Source of the DNA: Pomacea canaliculata
Lineage: Eukaryota > Mollusca > Gastropoda > Architaenioglossa > Ampullariidae
Length of the DNA: 64,000 nucleotides
Assembly (NCBI RefSeq): GCF_003073045.1
Contig: NC_037594.1
Span: 18,482,927 to 18,546,926, forward strand
Direction of reading: 5' to 3'
A model generated the notes under the pieces. That model made no database searches. It saw only the letters and a program-made list of their open reading frames with translations, and was not told the DNA's origin. A program made the translations under genes and the position numbers. Within the stretch, counting starts at the first letter, position 1; the number at the start of each line of letters is the position of its first letter. Below, piece by piece: positions 34,068 to 45,133 of the stretch.

Positions 34068-34153
34068 TCCATCATCTGAGCTCCCAATAACGGTGGCCTA
34101 TCAAATTTGGCTATATCTGGTGGTTTGATGGTGGGCAATACTTCATCAAGCTC
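34068..34153 (-). pseudogene. orphan NAPE-PLD exon fragment
   Basis: After an acceptor-like TTTTGGACAAGCAG the minus strand reads ELDEVLPTIKPPDIAKFD and then RPPLLGAQM. This aligns with the start of NAPE-PLD coding exon 2 ([17 protein letters not shown], then RSLISGVRM), beginning at the same phase-0 exon border. Homology stops just after the Met, where WIGHAT would follow. A stop comes a few codons later and the dispersed repeat begins within about ten bases. I found no other exons of this copy. It is probably the remnant of a tandem paralogue broken by rearrangement. Confidence 0.7.
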
Positions 34154-34185
34154 CTGCTTGTCCAAAAGAAATATTATTAATATAT

Positions 34186-34525
34186 TCAATTCAATTCAAT
34201 TTAACTTTATTATCTCACTATAGGAGAAATTACAAGACGTGGTAAAACAACTGGCTTATAATAAAACTTATAATAAAAACTTAATTCCACTCAAACTATC
34301 ATCTCACACAAACACCTACAGTTCATGTAAATACCCGACTAAATAAGAAACAACACTAAAACTATATTCCCAAAACCACACACCCACACCCTCACACTCA
34401 CAAATCCTTCCAACACTTATTCAGTAAGACAACAGACTGCGGTGTATAAAACTATTCCTAGAACGGGCAGTGGAAGCTCTGGGAACAATAAAACGTCTCT
34501 TGGACGGAAGAAGGTTATAATACAT
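34186..34525 (-). mobile_element. 3' end of a non-LTR retrotransposon (LINE)
   Basis: On the minus strand a short frame reads LLPSKRRFIVPRASTARSRN then SFIPQSVVLLNKCWKDL-stop (stop at 34398-34400). This style of C-terminus is seen in LINE polyproteins. A 3' untranslated part and an (ATTGA)n-like tail at about 34186-34200 follow. It is strongly 5'-truncated and lies directly upstream of the orphan NAPE-PLD exon fragment. Confidence 0.6.
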
Positions 34526-36312
34526 AATGTACACAATAAATTTTATAAACATATATATCTGCATATGTGTGTGTGTGTGATAGAATTCGAAGGGGAATGA
34601 CTGGTAATATCTCACTAAATAATAATCAATTATACAAGATTATGAGTGATAGCAATGCTTCCAAGTCAATACATGGGAAAGGAGAAAGATATACAATTCC
34701 GAATCTAGCTTATAGTCTGCTAATATGATCTTAAATATGATCTTAAAGACAAAGTTTCAGTTAAGGGACAGCCTATCGAGTCATTGACATAGTTGAGCTG
34801 CTCAAGTTTAATCTGGTCTACAAGTATAAAACATCGTGAAACAGTCACAAACACATGGTCAATCAACGAACCTGTACACGTACGTGATCCTTGTCCAGCA
34901 CAAAGCTAAAAACAACTGCGACAGGACACCTTATACTCAGGCACGCGTACTCGCTCACTTGAACATTCCAGGCCAAATTCGGCCGCCACAAGCGCGCAGC
35001 AGTTGACGTGTAACTTGACAGGATGACGGCACTATTGATGTACATGCACGAAACAGCTAAAAAAGAATTGAGGGTGCTTCAGCGGGAAGTAAATTAATAA
35101 AATAATTTTTGCATGCAGCTACATGAGGAAGAAATATGTTTTTACATCGATTGATATGTATCAAATTTTTATAATGTTATATTATATTTTAATGCAGGAT
35201 TAGAAAGTCATTATCAGCAGTCCGTTGTAACTCTAGAATAAAAATCCAAAATAAAAAAAATTACAGTTTATCTTAGACAAACGCACATTTGAAATGCGTT
35301 TGTATTTTATTAACAATACGAACACCTGAACAAATTAACTGAAATGCGCCCATCTATCGATCCTGACCACAATTGTTGCCCGTTAAATTTTGATCTGGAG
35401 AAGATTTTGCTTACCAGTCTGTGGAGTGAATTCGGTTTTGACCTTTTACATAATTTGGGTTTTTTTCTGACTTCAGTGGAAACTTTTAAATAAAGTTCAA
35501 ATCTGTAGGGCTGTATTCTAAAATCAGCGTTTCATTTTCTGGGAAAAAAATCGCTTCTTGAACACGACAATCTGTGCGATGTTTCCTCTTGTGACTCGAA
35601 GACATACATATTACACTGAACCATACTGTTACAAATGCTACTTGCTCGCAACGGAGCTCTCCCATGTAGGAGAGTAGTCTTCTTCTGCTTTCCTTGTGGC
35701 GGGTGAATATGCCGACGTTTGAAGGTTTATCTTGAAAATCAAACATAATTATTCTCACATTTTGAGAATTATTATTTTAAAATAAACTGAACCTGATCTT
35801 TAAAATGTTGCACTCGTGTTTCCTTTAACAGTTGCGCTTGAGTTATATATCTGGATAACCAGACATGCACGGGCTCGATCACTGCCATGGCCCAGAAAGC
35901 ATCACTTATACGTTATTGAAAATAAAGACTATAAACTTATCTGCTTTAAGACCATACACTCTGTATGCAGGACCCAGCCTGCAAGAACTCTTGGGTCCCT
36001 CATGGGACCTCTTCGGGAAGAAAGTTGGGTCCCTCTCGGGTTTTGGAAGCGGGACCCTAAGGGGACCTCGTAGGGAATTCCCACGGGTTGCCATGTTTTC
36101 CCACGAAAGACCCACCCACCTTCCCACCAAAAAACCATTGCATACCCACCGATCGCCCATGAGAAGTCGTGTTTTCCCATCAAACTCCCACTCCCCTCTT
36201 GCTGCATTCCTCACCCTTTCTCACTTTTACTTACACTGGTACACAGGCTTGCACACCATGAAGAAAACATTCAACAGCTTTTCAAAATCTCGTTTCCTCA
36301 CAACGCATAAAT
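34526..36312. other. intergenic, no gene recognised
   Basis: Mostly AT-rich. The segment 35980-36230 is unusual: it has repeated gggtccc/gggacc words and many ccca blocks and stays open on both strands, but no protein family is recognisable. Confidence 0.4.
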
Positions 36313-36395
36313 AGTAGGCAAGAGATATCATTAAACAATTTTATTATTTACACCAAAAAAACTATTTTAGCAGTTTACATTATTTAAAGCATTAA
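36313..36395. repeat. repeat copy matching 41171-41250
   Basis: Begins agtaggcaagagata and continues with attattta-rich sequence also found near 41171. On the minus strand it includes an AATAAA (about 36341) and may form the 3' untranslated end of the small minus-strand gene described at 39471-41137. Confidence 0.6.
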
Positions 36396-37642
36396 AATTG
36401 TTTTTGAACATAAGCATTCATCCAATTATTTACATAAAAATTGCAGTCAATAATTTTTTACCCCATGAAAGTTATTTTTGAAATAATTATTTATAACATA
36501 AAGTCAAACAATTTACATAAAAGATAGAAAAATATGACACCAAAAATCGATCCATGAGTGGTGGAATCCCTGTAGAAGAAAAGAAAAAAGTTACAATGCA
36601 TTTACATATTTTGATTTTTGCTATGTAAGTAGAACTAACCTCTCACATAGATGAAAGCTTAACTCTTCCTTTATGCACTCAACACGGGTGGCCGATTTTG
36701 CCCTGCTCACTTGTTACGCAGTATTTACATTGGGCTTATGCATTGTTGTAATTTTTTAGGCCTTTACAGCTCGTGGTTTAAAAGAAAAAATTAATAAATA
36801 TGATAGTTTAGGCCTTTATGAACACAATTATCTCCCTTACATGACGAAGGACGTACGTTTGAACGAAAGTCTCGCCGATATTCTACACTACCTGTCCTTT
36901 TCGATGGTACACATTGCGAACATCATGCATCTGAAACGTCGAATAACAAAAGAAAGAACATCCCAGAGGATATTCCTGCTTCAGATGAAGGAGAATTTGA
37001 CCACGAATGGTGTAAAAATGGTTTTCATCTGCTCCCGAATTTTTTGTTTGAAATGTGTAAAAAAAAAAAAAATTTTCCAAACTTCACATAATATACCTAA
37101 TTTTGGTTGGATTATCATAAAAGTGAGTTCACGAGCAAGATTACGGTAAAATTGTTCCACTTCTACACATTTTGATCTGTCATAATCAATTTAAATTTCT
37201 GTTCTATCTTGTTTAGTTATTTTTAATAATTTTTTGAAAAAGGGTAAATTCATGCGTACAGGGGGGTTTGACCGCCTTTAGCCTTGTGTAAAGAAAGAGT
37301 TAAAGCTTTCATAAATCTACTAATTACTAGTGAGATTACAAGAACTTGAACAAGAGTGGAATAAAAAGATTTTTAAACGGTAATGTCTTGATGGCCATTT
37401 GTGTGTATAAGAAGTTTTGGATAATATCTGAAAGTAACCAATTAATCTTTACTACAAAAAGTAAAGTAAATAGGCCTACTGAATAAATCCACGAAGAATA
37501 AAACAATGCTCACATTAATAATTTTAACTTGACAAACTCATTTTGTAATTCCACTCACCATTAGATGGCATCACCCTTCGAATCATTCCTCAATCCATGT
37601 CTCTTGGACTGCAGCTGTGCACAAATAGAAATTGTAAGGTAG
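36396..37642. other. candidate 3' exons of the small minus-strand gene; otherwise non-coding
   Basis: On the minus strand a strong acceptor (TTTTCTTTTCTTCTACAG) lies near 36571. An exon-like block of about 50 bases near 37558-37606 has acceptor CACAGCTGCAG and donor TAATG|GTGAGT. These could be 3' untranslated exons of the gene at 39471-41137. A weak coding-like frame on the plus strand near 36905-37060 was not recognised. Confidence 0.35.
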
Positions 37643-37650
37643 ACTTAAAT

Positions 37651-39341
37651 CAGGGGTGGGCAACTTCTCCGGTCGGCGGGCCGGATATGGGGAAATGAAG
37701 TCCTTGGCGGGCCAGATTACTGGATCAATACCTTAATCGCGTATTTATCTACCTATGCAAGGAATAAATCGTGTTTAATGTAAACTCGTGAACTTTAATT
37801 TTAAAGCATAGAGACTGGAAACAGTATTTAATGATGTTAAGGTAATGTACTTCAATAGCTGCTGAAGTCAATGAGACAGCTGCGGTCGATCACAGTTGTC
37901 AGCAAGTTGCTTGAACTCTGGCTGCATATCGGACATAGAAATCCTCAGTAACGACTGCACGTGAACATCAGTTACATCGGAACACAGATTTGTCTTGTTA
38001 ATGTTCATGGTTGAAAATGTTTGCTCACAAATGTATGTAGAACAGAACAGAACAAGTAGTTTCATGGCCATTTTTCTCAGGTTGGCAAACTTGGACTCAT
38101 TCAGTGTATCATAACATTTGTCAATGCTTTCAGGTTGGAATTTCTCTTTCAGGGTAGAGTCACACTGCAGGTCAATCAATTCCAGCTGTAGAACATCCGG
38201 CACCTTTTCAAAGTCAGTTGTAAACGGTGATGACAAGATATCAAATTCAGCAGCAAGTGTCTGGAAGTCACAACATGTTTCATGTCAAGCACCCTTTTAC
38301 ATAGCGCTTCCTGTTGTATTTTGCAATGTAGAAATAGCAGCTCCATGGTGCAAGCGACCTCTGCAACACGGTCACCCAATCTCTTCAGTAGACCAACTTT
38401 CTTTCCTGTCAAAGATGGACAACCATCCGTAGTAATACATGTGTACTGACCATTTTGTTCCATGGTAATTGCATTGTATACATGGCATTTTCCACACATT
38501 CAAAAATATCTTCCCCGGGAGTAGTGTCTTTCATTGATTCCATTGACAGCAATTCTTCTGTGATTTCAAAGTTTTCTGAAATGCCTCGTACAAAGATGAG
38601 CAACTGTGCAGCGTCATCGATGTTAGTGCTTTCATCCAATGCCAAGGAAAACAGTTGAAATGAAGGTACCCGCCTTTTCAGTTGTGATGTCAGGTCTTCA
38701 CCAATTGCTTCAATGCGGCGAACCCCAGTTCTTCTCGACAAACTGACTTCTTCAAACTTCTTTCTTTGTTGTGGACAGACTTGATCAGCTACATGGAGCA
38801 TGAACTTGTTGACAAATTCACCATCACTAAACGATTTGCTGTGCTTGGCAATGTTGTATGCGCCCACAAAGCTGGCATGAGTAGCAGCTTTCTGGGCTAC
38901 TTTGGTTTTTACGAATACATTCTGTTGCTTTACAAGTTTTCTGTCCAGTTCTGTTGCTCTTGTTTGCCGTTCCGCTGCCTTAGCCTGCCATAGTACTGCC
39001 ATAACCTGCATGTGTCGTCGCATCATGGCGGCTAACGTTCTACTCTCTCATCACGGCAACACTTTCACTGCACAACAAACATACTGCTTTCTTGCCGACT
39101 TCTAAATCTAATTTTAACTGAAAACAAAGAATCAAAAAACAAAGAAAACAAAGAACCAAAAAATAACTAACAGTCACTATTATTCGACGGAGTAATTAGT
39201 AATTAGTACATGTAGTGGGAGATTGCGGCAGAATGTGGCCGCGGGCCACATTATCATGTACGACCAGAAACAGTCTGCGGGCCAGTCAAAATCCCGTCGC
39301 GGGCCGGATCCGGCCCGCGGGCCGTATGTTGCCCACCCCTG
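37651..39341 (-). mobile_element. hAT-family DNA transposon relic
   Basis: Perfect 14-bp terminal inverted repeats (CAGGGGTGGGCAAC at the left end, its reverse complement at the right) flanked by the 8-bp target duplication acttaaat at 37643-37650 and 39342-39349. This is the hAT hallmark. Subterminal GC-rich blocks (gcgggccgg) are also inverted. The 1691-bp element carries a broken minus-strand transposase. Intact TIRs and TSD suggest a fairly recent insertion. Confidence 0.95.
37868..39105 (-). pseudogene. degenerate hAT transposase (GTF2IRD2/ZBED-like type)
   Basis: The frames read in order: a zinc-finger start (KAVCLLCSES) that runs into an in-frame TAG; then THASFVGAYNIAKHSKSF, FQLFSLALDESTNIDDAAQL and FVRGISENFEI of the RNase H-like core; then TTDGCPSLTGKKVGLLKR in another frame; then the C-terminal dimerisation region MAMKLLVLFCSTYICEQTFS in a third. 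At least two frameshifts, one stop and a shortened core show that no full transposase can be made. Family placement rests on these motifs. Confidence 0.85.
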
Positions 39342-39470
39342 ACTTAAATGCTATTGTACACAATAATAAATTTGTAAATGTAGAGAAAATAATACTTAGA
39401 TTCACTATTTTTTTTAAATTGTTCGGAAACTTGTCCTTTTAAGTTCATATTGACGTACACCTCAAAGAAA

Positions 39471-41137
39471 TCAAAACCAAACAAAAACTACACACCAATT
39501 AATATACTTCTCAGCTGAAGTGACTGGAAACTTTTTCCCCTTTGGTTCCACTGAGCCAACTCTGAAGATAGCAGCCGTTTTAAAATTCTCCGTGCACGAG
39601 AGGTGCTGAACCTGTTAAAAAAAATCTTTAGTTGTTTCCACCATGTAAAATACTACAATACAAATGCGAAATAAATTAATTCACTGGATTGGATATGTTT
39701 AAGATATAATGCTGAACCCTACTCCACTGATGAGGGATCAATGGTTGCATGATGAATATAGCTACAAACCAGACCCAGTCTCTTAAATAAACCCTAGTGG
39801 GACTTCAGAGAAAATAATGGCATTAAGTGACTCAAATCACCAAGTTAATTAACAGTTTAATCAAAGCTGTTCTTTATGAAAGTAGAACAATTTTAGTGGT
39901 CATAGTTAATAGACACACAGACTGCTCATTTTGACACCATGAAAAGCAAGTGACAGAATTATTTTATAAATAAAATCTATGCATATAAAATACTACATTA
40001 TTTTGTACTTCATAAAATGTGTATTATTTTTAATGCAAATATTACACTGACCACACATTCTTGTCAGGAGAGTTAACCTGTAAGCCGATGCTATGCCTGC
40101 CTGTTTTGTTAAATGGTTTATCAAGACTGTAAAGCATAACATACATATTAACTGATATATATTAGCTAAAGCTAAAGGTAACATTTAAAAAAGGGTGTCT
40201 AGTACTAACACATTATACTTAAATGACATACCACTTTTGTTCTAATTCCTTTCTTCATCAGCTCCTCTTTCCCCATATTTTGAAGAAGCAGGGTGACCTG
40301 ATTCAGTTTGTGAACTACATTCTGTAGTGTTTTGCTCTGCTCATCAACTTTGCTGAGAACTCTGTTCAAAAATGTATTTGAAATCAAAATATTACTTTTA
40401 GTCTTAAAAGTAATGACAAAACAAAACTATGGATGCAAGTCTATTGACAATTTTTTTAATTAACAGAAAATGTTTAGATGGATATAATAAGGATGTGCAT
40501 GTAGACCACTAAAAACACAAAACCTGTGCTTGTATAGTGATCCTGATGAAATCATAGAGGGAGACAAATAAACTTACTGGTAAAATTCACTGAGCCAGAC
40601 CTAGTCAGTGTGATCTGCAATTAAAGATTGTTATAATTAGTTCTTTTTGTAAATCATGTAAAATAAACTGAAAAAATGGCATGCAGCATTTTAAAGACAA
40701 AGAAAATATATGTGATCAGATAAAGTGATTGTTAGAAAAATGACAGACTTTGACAAAGTTCATTGCATAGCATTGGATTTAATACATTTTGTTTTAATTT
40801 CAAAGTGTATAAGTACAAAAATAAAATTCTTTCTTTTGCTTTGCATTAATTTCCAAAAATTTAGTTGTTCAGAAAGCAATGTGATTGTCTTGTTGCTTTC
40901 CCCTAGAATGCACCAAGACGGACACAAACGTTTGGTAATCGCCGCACCGCTGTTATTGAGAAAGCAGACGACGAATTTCAAGCATGACTCAATGAGTTCA
41001 TGTCATAGATTTCAACTTCGAAGTTAATCATCAATGATACGAGAGATTGTGTGTGTGTACTTTACCTCTTGACTAGTTAATTTGAACCCATCATGCACTG
41101 TCCTCTTGCTTCTGCCAATCGTATTCGCGCTCAACAT
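39471..41137 (-). CDS. small predicted protein, about 125 residues, unrecognised
   Basis: Exons inferred from splice borders and phases: 41066-41137 (ATG at 41135-41137, MLSANTIGRSKR, donor GAG|GTAAAG), 40578-40614, 40232-40359 and 39471-39611. The frame stays open across all joins. The middle has a likely coiled coil (LSKVDEQSKTLQNVVHKLNQ, then VTLLLQNMGKEELMKKG). The last exon reads KTAAIFRVGSVEPKGKKFPV to a stop at 39471-39473. A noncoding first exon with donor CTGAA|GTAAGT ends at 41446. An alternative donor (ATTG|GTGTGT) near 39488 could splice to exon-like blocks near 37.6 and 36.57 kb, which would place the hAT relic inside an intron. I know no family for it. It is divergent to the MADF-BESS gene, and the intervening 0.9 kb is probably a shared promoter region. 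Confidence 0.5.
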
Positions 41138-41170
41138 TTCGTTTCTGTAATTAGTAAATACGTGCAATTA

Positions 41171-41250
41171 GTAGGCAAGAGATACGATTAAGCAATTTGA
41201 TTATTTACAACAAGAAGGATATGGTTAAACCATTTAAATTATTTACAGCA
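41171..41250. repeat. repeat copy matching 36313-36395
   Basis: Begins agtaggcaagagata and continues with attatttaca and aattatttacagca blocks. About three quarters identical to the segment at 36313. It lies in the first intron of the small minus-strand gene. Confidence 0.6.
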
Positions 41251-41445
41251 CATATAGAAGACAGCGTCATGTAAAAGCGAGTTGCCAGTGGATGTATGTG
41301 TGAGACCTGCCGGGTACAACACGTGAAACATTTCACAAAAAGCACTACAATACTTATATATGATCATAAATTATTCATGACTATCCACTGTTATAAAGTA
41401 TAGTTGTTTTAATGGCATCTTTCACTTAACTTTATTAAGACTTAC

Positions 41446-42379
41446 TTCAGAAATCGGCGGTGTTTCACTTGAAGATGGACGTACAGTTCAAAATGTCTGC
41501 GTGCCGGTCAAAGCTGAACCGGACGATGTGACCTCTGATTAACCCTACACGCGGCGATGGCGAAAGAGGGGGGAGGGTAACAGCGGGTGGAAGGATGCGA
41601 CACGATCACGTGGCTACCAAATCGAGAGCGGCTGAAGAAAAAAAGCGCGATGGACGCGTCCGTTTAGGATCGAATTACACGCTTCCCATCCCAAAGTCTC
41701 ACTTCCCTATAGGGGCCGTTCAAACACCCAAAGCCCATGCACGCTAGCCTTTGAGGGTTAAAATCTTTCTCTTGACGAAGTCAGTCTAACAGCAAGATTA
41801 AATACTCATCTCTGTTCTTCATTCTGATTATAATAACCATCGAAGACAATAATATCCAGTTTTTTGCATCTCTAACACTCAGTTACATGCGCGCACGCAC
41901 ACATAAATTATAGTTATTGGTGCAAACATTTCTGAAAAATTCATTTGACAGCAATTTCTTTAGTTTAAATTTTGTAAAAAAAAAAAATAATGATAAATAA
42001 AATGTAATCCTAAGGCAAAGCTAACGACACTGTAGTCTTCGCTTTTGGACACAACCCTGAAGAGCCCGCGAGTTGGAAGGGCGTCAACTCTAAATTTCCT
42101 TGCAATGGGAATTATACATTGTTACTTCCCTTGCATACGTTCCGACGAATGCAAAGAAAAGAATGTTATTAATTAGTACTGATTGTTATGATACTGTTAA
42201 AACATAACGCGAGTGACTAAAGTTACTGCCACACGGGGTTTGGCAAACATTTTTTTCTTGAAATAGCCTTGTTTTCTCCTTTTGCCGTGTGGCATACACC
42301 GCAAACCGTTTGGGAAACTGTTTTTCCTCGTGTTCGCTATATAAGAACTTCCTCTATTTTTGGAGAGCGGTTTTACAAA
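41446..42379. promoter_or_regulatory. bidirectional promoter region between the small gene and the MADF-BESS gene
   Basis: The minus-strand noncoding exon begins upstream of 41446 in a CpG-containing patch (about 41450-41720). On the plus side a TATA-like ctatataag at about 42337-42345 lies some 35-40 bases before the MADF ATG, implying a very short leader. Confidence 0.45.
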
Positions 42380-43970
42380 ATGGCCACCAAAGCCACAGGC
42401 CCGCTAGGAAATTTAACTGAGGGAAGTACCTATTATTTAATTGAACTATTTGAAAGCCACAAGGAATTGTGGGATTTCAGGATACCACAATATCGCAACA
42501 AACAATTGAAAAATAGTCTTTGGCTTTCCATGCAGATTTCTTTCTCGTCAACGACAGGAATCGACTGCACAGGTATGCTCCAATTTTAAATGATGATCGC
42601 TTAATTTTCGTGGTCGTATTATTAAACTCCAAGTTGTTCTTTAGTGTGCTAGTTCTGTAACTAACTCCAAGTAGTTCTTTAGTGTGCTAGTTCTGTAACT
42701 GTTTTATTTTGAAATAAGCGTCAGCTCAAAGAATTATAATTAAGAATCAGCTGATACGACCCACGTGCGCACATTGTGACTGTTATTATTGTTTTTGGTT
42801 ACTGTTTGTTGAAAGAATAAAAATTTGCCACTGAAATTACATTCTGCAGAACATGAACAGATTTTTACAGTACTGGAAAACTGTTAAATTTAACTATTTT
42901 CATAAAATATTAAAGGTACATCATAAAACTCAACATTCAGCACATCAAATTCAAAACCACATGTACAAAAGTCATCACAAATGAGAAACACATAACGTTA
43001 ATTTAGAGAGCTGGTTATTTATTTAATAAGATTATATGCTACTATGTTGCAGTTGGCCATATCCAAGCAAAGATAGCTAGCCTCAGAAACACATTTTCAA
43101 GGGAAATACGTAAAATAAATAAAGCCAAAATGATTGGGGGTGGCGCACGTGATGTCTTCTCTTCATGGCCCTTTTTTCAGCATTTGAAATTCCTGTTGCC
43201 AGCATCTTCAAACTTGGTAAATAGACTGATTTTTACATATATATATATTTACAACGATACATTTATTACATCTTGTCACAAAGGTTGTTTAAGGTGGCTC
43301 AGTCTATCCTACTGTGAACAATTTGATACAAATTTTGTTGTCAGGTCTAACAATAGTGAGCATACTACCTGTCTATAGCCCCAGTACAATGTGCGAAATT
43401 CCATTTTTCTTCAAAAGCTCTTGCAATGGCTTCCCAGTCTTGTGTTGTATTGGAAAACTGCAAACAAAATATGAATGAAACATTTGCAATTATACTAATG
43501 CATGTAAGAACAAGAAAGTACCTTTTACACAACCATTATGATAAATTATTTGGCATTACATTTAGGAAACACATGTGATGAATCACCAACAGCAAAGCGA
43601 AGAAGATCATCTCTACCAGTGCCAGTCAGAAGAGGAATTCACCGAAATTTATCCGGAAGGGGCTAAAGAGGATGACCCAGTACTTTCACTCACTTCAAGC
43701 CCTTGCGAGTTAAGAAGTGACTACCCAGGTGCAGGCAAAAGGCCAGAAAAAAGACCACAAAAAGATCAGAAGGATGAGCTGGTTGAGTGTATCATAGATT
43801 ATTGCAGAAATAAAAAGAGACCAAAAGAGGACCCTGAATTTATTTGGGCCAAAAATCTCATTCAAAGAATTTCAGAGTTACCAGATATTAAGCAAAGAAA
43901 GCTTATAAAACTAGATATTGATGACCTGGTGTCAAAGGCTTTAAGACAGAACCTAGTAAAGGACCACTAG
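42380..43970 (+). CDS. MADF-BESS domain protein
   Basis: Three exons: 42380-42572, 43053-43216 and 43566-43970, with donors ACAG|GTATGC and TTG|GTAAAT and acceptors TTGCAG and ATTTAG. Phases fit and give about 253 residues. Residues 10-115 form a MADF (Myb/SANT-like) DNA-binding domain: YYLIELFESHKELWDF, QYRNK, GHIQAKIASLRNTFSREIRK and SSWPFFQHLKFL. An acidic linker follows. The C-terminus (FIWAKNLIQRISELPDIKQR, then KLIKLDIDDLVSKAL) matches a BESS protein-interaction motif. Such proteins (Drosophila Adf-1 and relatives) are nuclear DNA-binding regulators, and some derive from accessory proteins of PIF/Harbinger transposons. No TIR or partner transposase was seen here. AATAAA lies at 44038-44043. 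The frame is fully intact. Confidence 0.88.
42625..42700. repeat. tandem duplication, 2 x 38 bp
   Basis: Two adjacent 38-bp units starting aactccaag, differing at one base, in intron 1 of the MADF-BESS gene. The near identity shows a very recent duplication. Confidence 0.95.
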
Positions 43971-44037
43971 GACCTCTATACTTGAAAGAATTAATTTCTG
44001 TTTTTTTATGTGCCTATGCGTCCATGACCTCGACTGA

Positions 44038-44043
44038 AATAAA
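44038..44043 (+). terminator. poly(A) signal of MADF-BESS gene
   Basis: Canonical AATAAA 68 bases after the stop codon, with a T/G-rich segment downstream. Confidence 0.7.
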
Positions 44044-44191
44044 GACATTTTATGCTGTTTGTAATCCGAGTCACAGTTTTCTCATTATGTCTGATTGAAT
44101 GAATCACTGATGTGCTAGTATAGTATATTGAGAGTAGTTTGTTTAAAAAAAAACCTGACATCCTACAAACACATACCATAAGATAAAATAA

Positions 44192-45133
44192 ATATTGTTG
44201 GCTTTATTAAGGATTGTGAAAAATGGTACTATGCTGGAAAGAAGATTACTAAAGAACCTAGCTATAATTATTTAGGGGTTACATTTACATCGATGCTAAA
44301 GTGGGTCAAATGTACTGATAATTTATCTGGAAAGGCATTGAAAGCCTTTGCAGGAGTCAAAAAATGTATTATAGACTAGAGAACCATCCAACAGACATAA
44401 TCTTTAAAAATTTTACATAAAAATAAAACCTCTTTTGTATGGATCTGAAATTTGGGGATGGAAACAATACAATGATATAGACAAAGCTCAAATAAAACTC
44501 TGTAAATTAATTTTAAATGTTGGCAAGGATGTGAAAAATGATATAGCCTTGGGCAAATGGGGAAGGTTTCCTCTTGTATCTGATTTATTTATAAGAATTA
44601 TCCATTACCGTTGCAGATTACTAACACTACCTGAACACAGGTACCCAAAACAATGTATTATGTTTACAAGATAATGCAGGCAGATCTTACTGGGCTCTCA
44701 AGTTAGAATTTTACTATACAGCGATGGTTTTAGGTATGCATGGGAATGGCAGACTGTTGGTAATTTTTCTTTATTCATTTCCATAGTCAAAGAAAGATTC
44801 AATGATTGTTTGGGTCAAATATGGCACAATTTAGTGTCTACCTCTGATTATTGTGACTACCATTCAGACCTAATTAGAGCAACTACATAAACAGAAGTGC
44901 CCTTTGCTTGTTAAGAAGCAACTTTTTATCGCTTAATGGAATCACTCGCCAACAAACCTCAGTGTGAACAGTGTGAAAGTCAAAGTGTAGAAGACCTGTA
45001 CCATTTTTTTCTGACATGCCCTAAATATACAGCCCTATGTAATAGATATATTTCCCACTCTTTTATCTTAATTCTCCTTGATATGGGCCAGATGGCCTCC
45101 CAGAAACTGAATAATTATTATTATATAAAATGA
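44192..45133 (+). mobile_element. decayed non-LTR retrotransposon (LINE) C-terminal region
   Basis: Successive frames read EKWYYAGKKITKEPSYNYLG with VTFTSMLKW, then LYGSEIWGWKQYNDIDKAQI with KLCKLILNVGKDV, then CEQCESQSVEDLYHFFLTCP with KYTALC. These are the typical end of a LINE polyprotein after the reverse transcriptase, including the C-terminal Cys/His cluster. Stops (for example the TAG near 44378) and frameshifts separate the pieces, and no 5' part is present, so it is a dead, truncated copy. Confidence 0.8.

Noticed and set aside
36905..37080. Plus-strand frame with acidic peptide SDEGEFDHEW as an exon
   Set aside because: It ends in a poly-A codon run, lacks clear splice borders and was not recognised. 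Left as a weak hint only.
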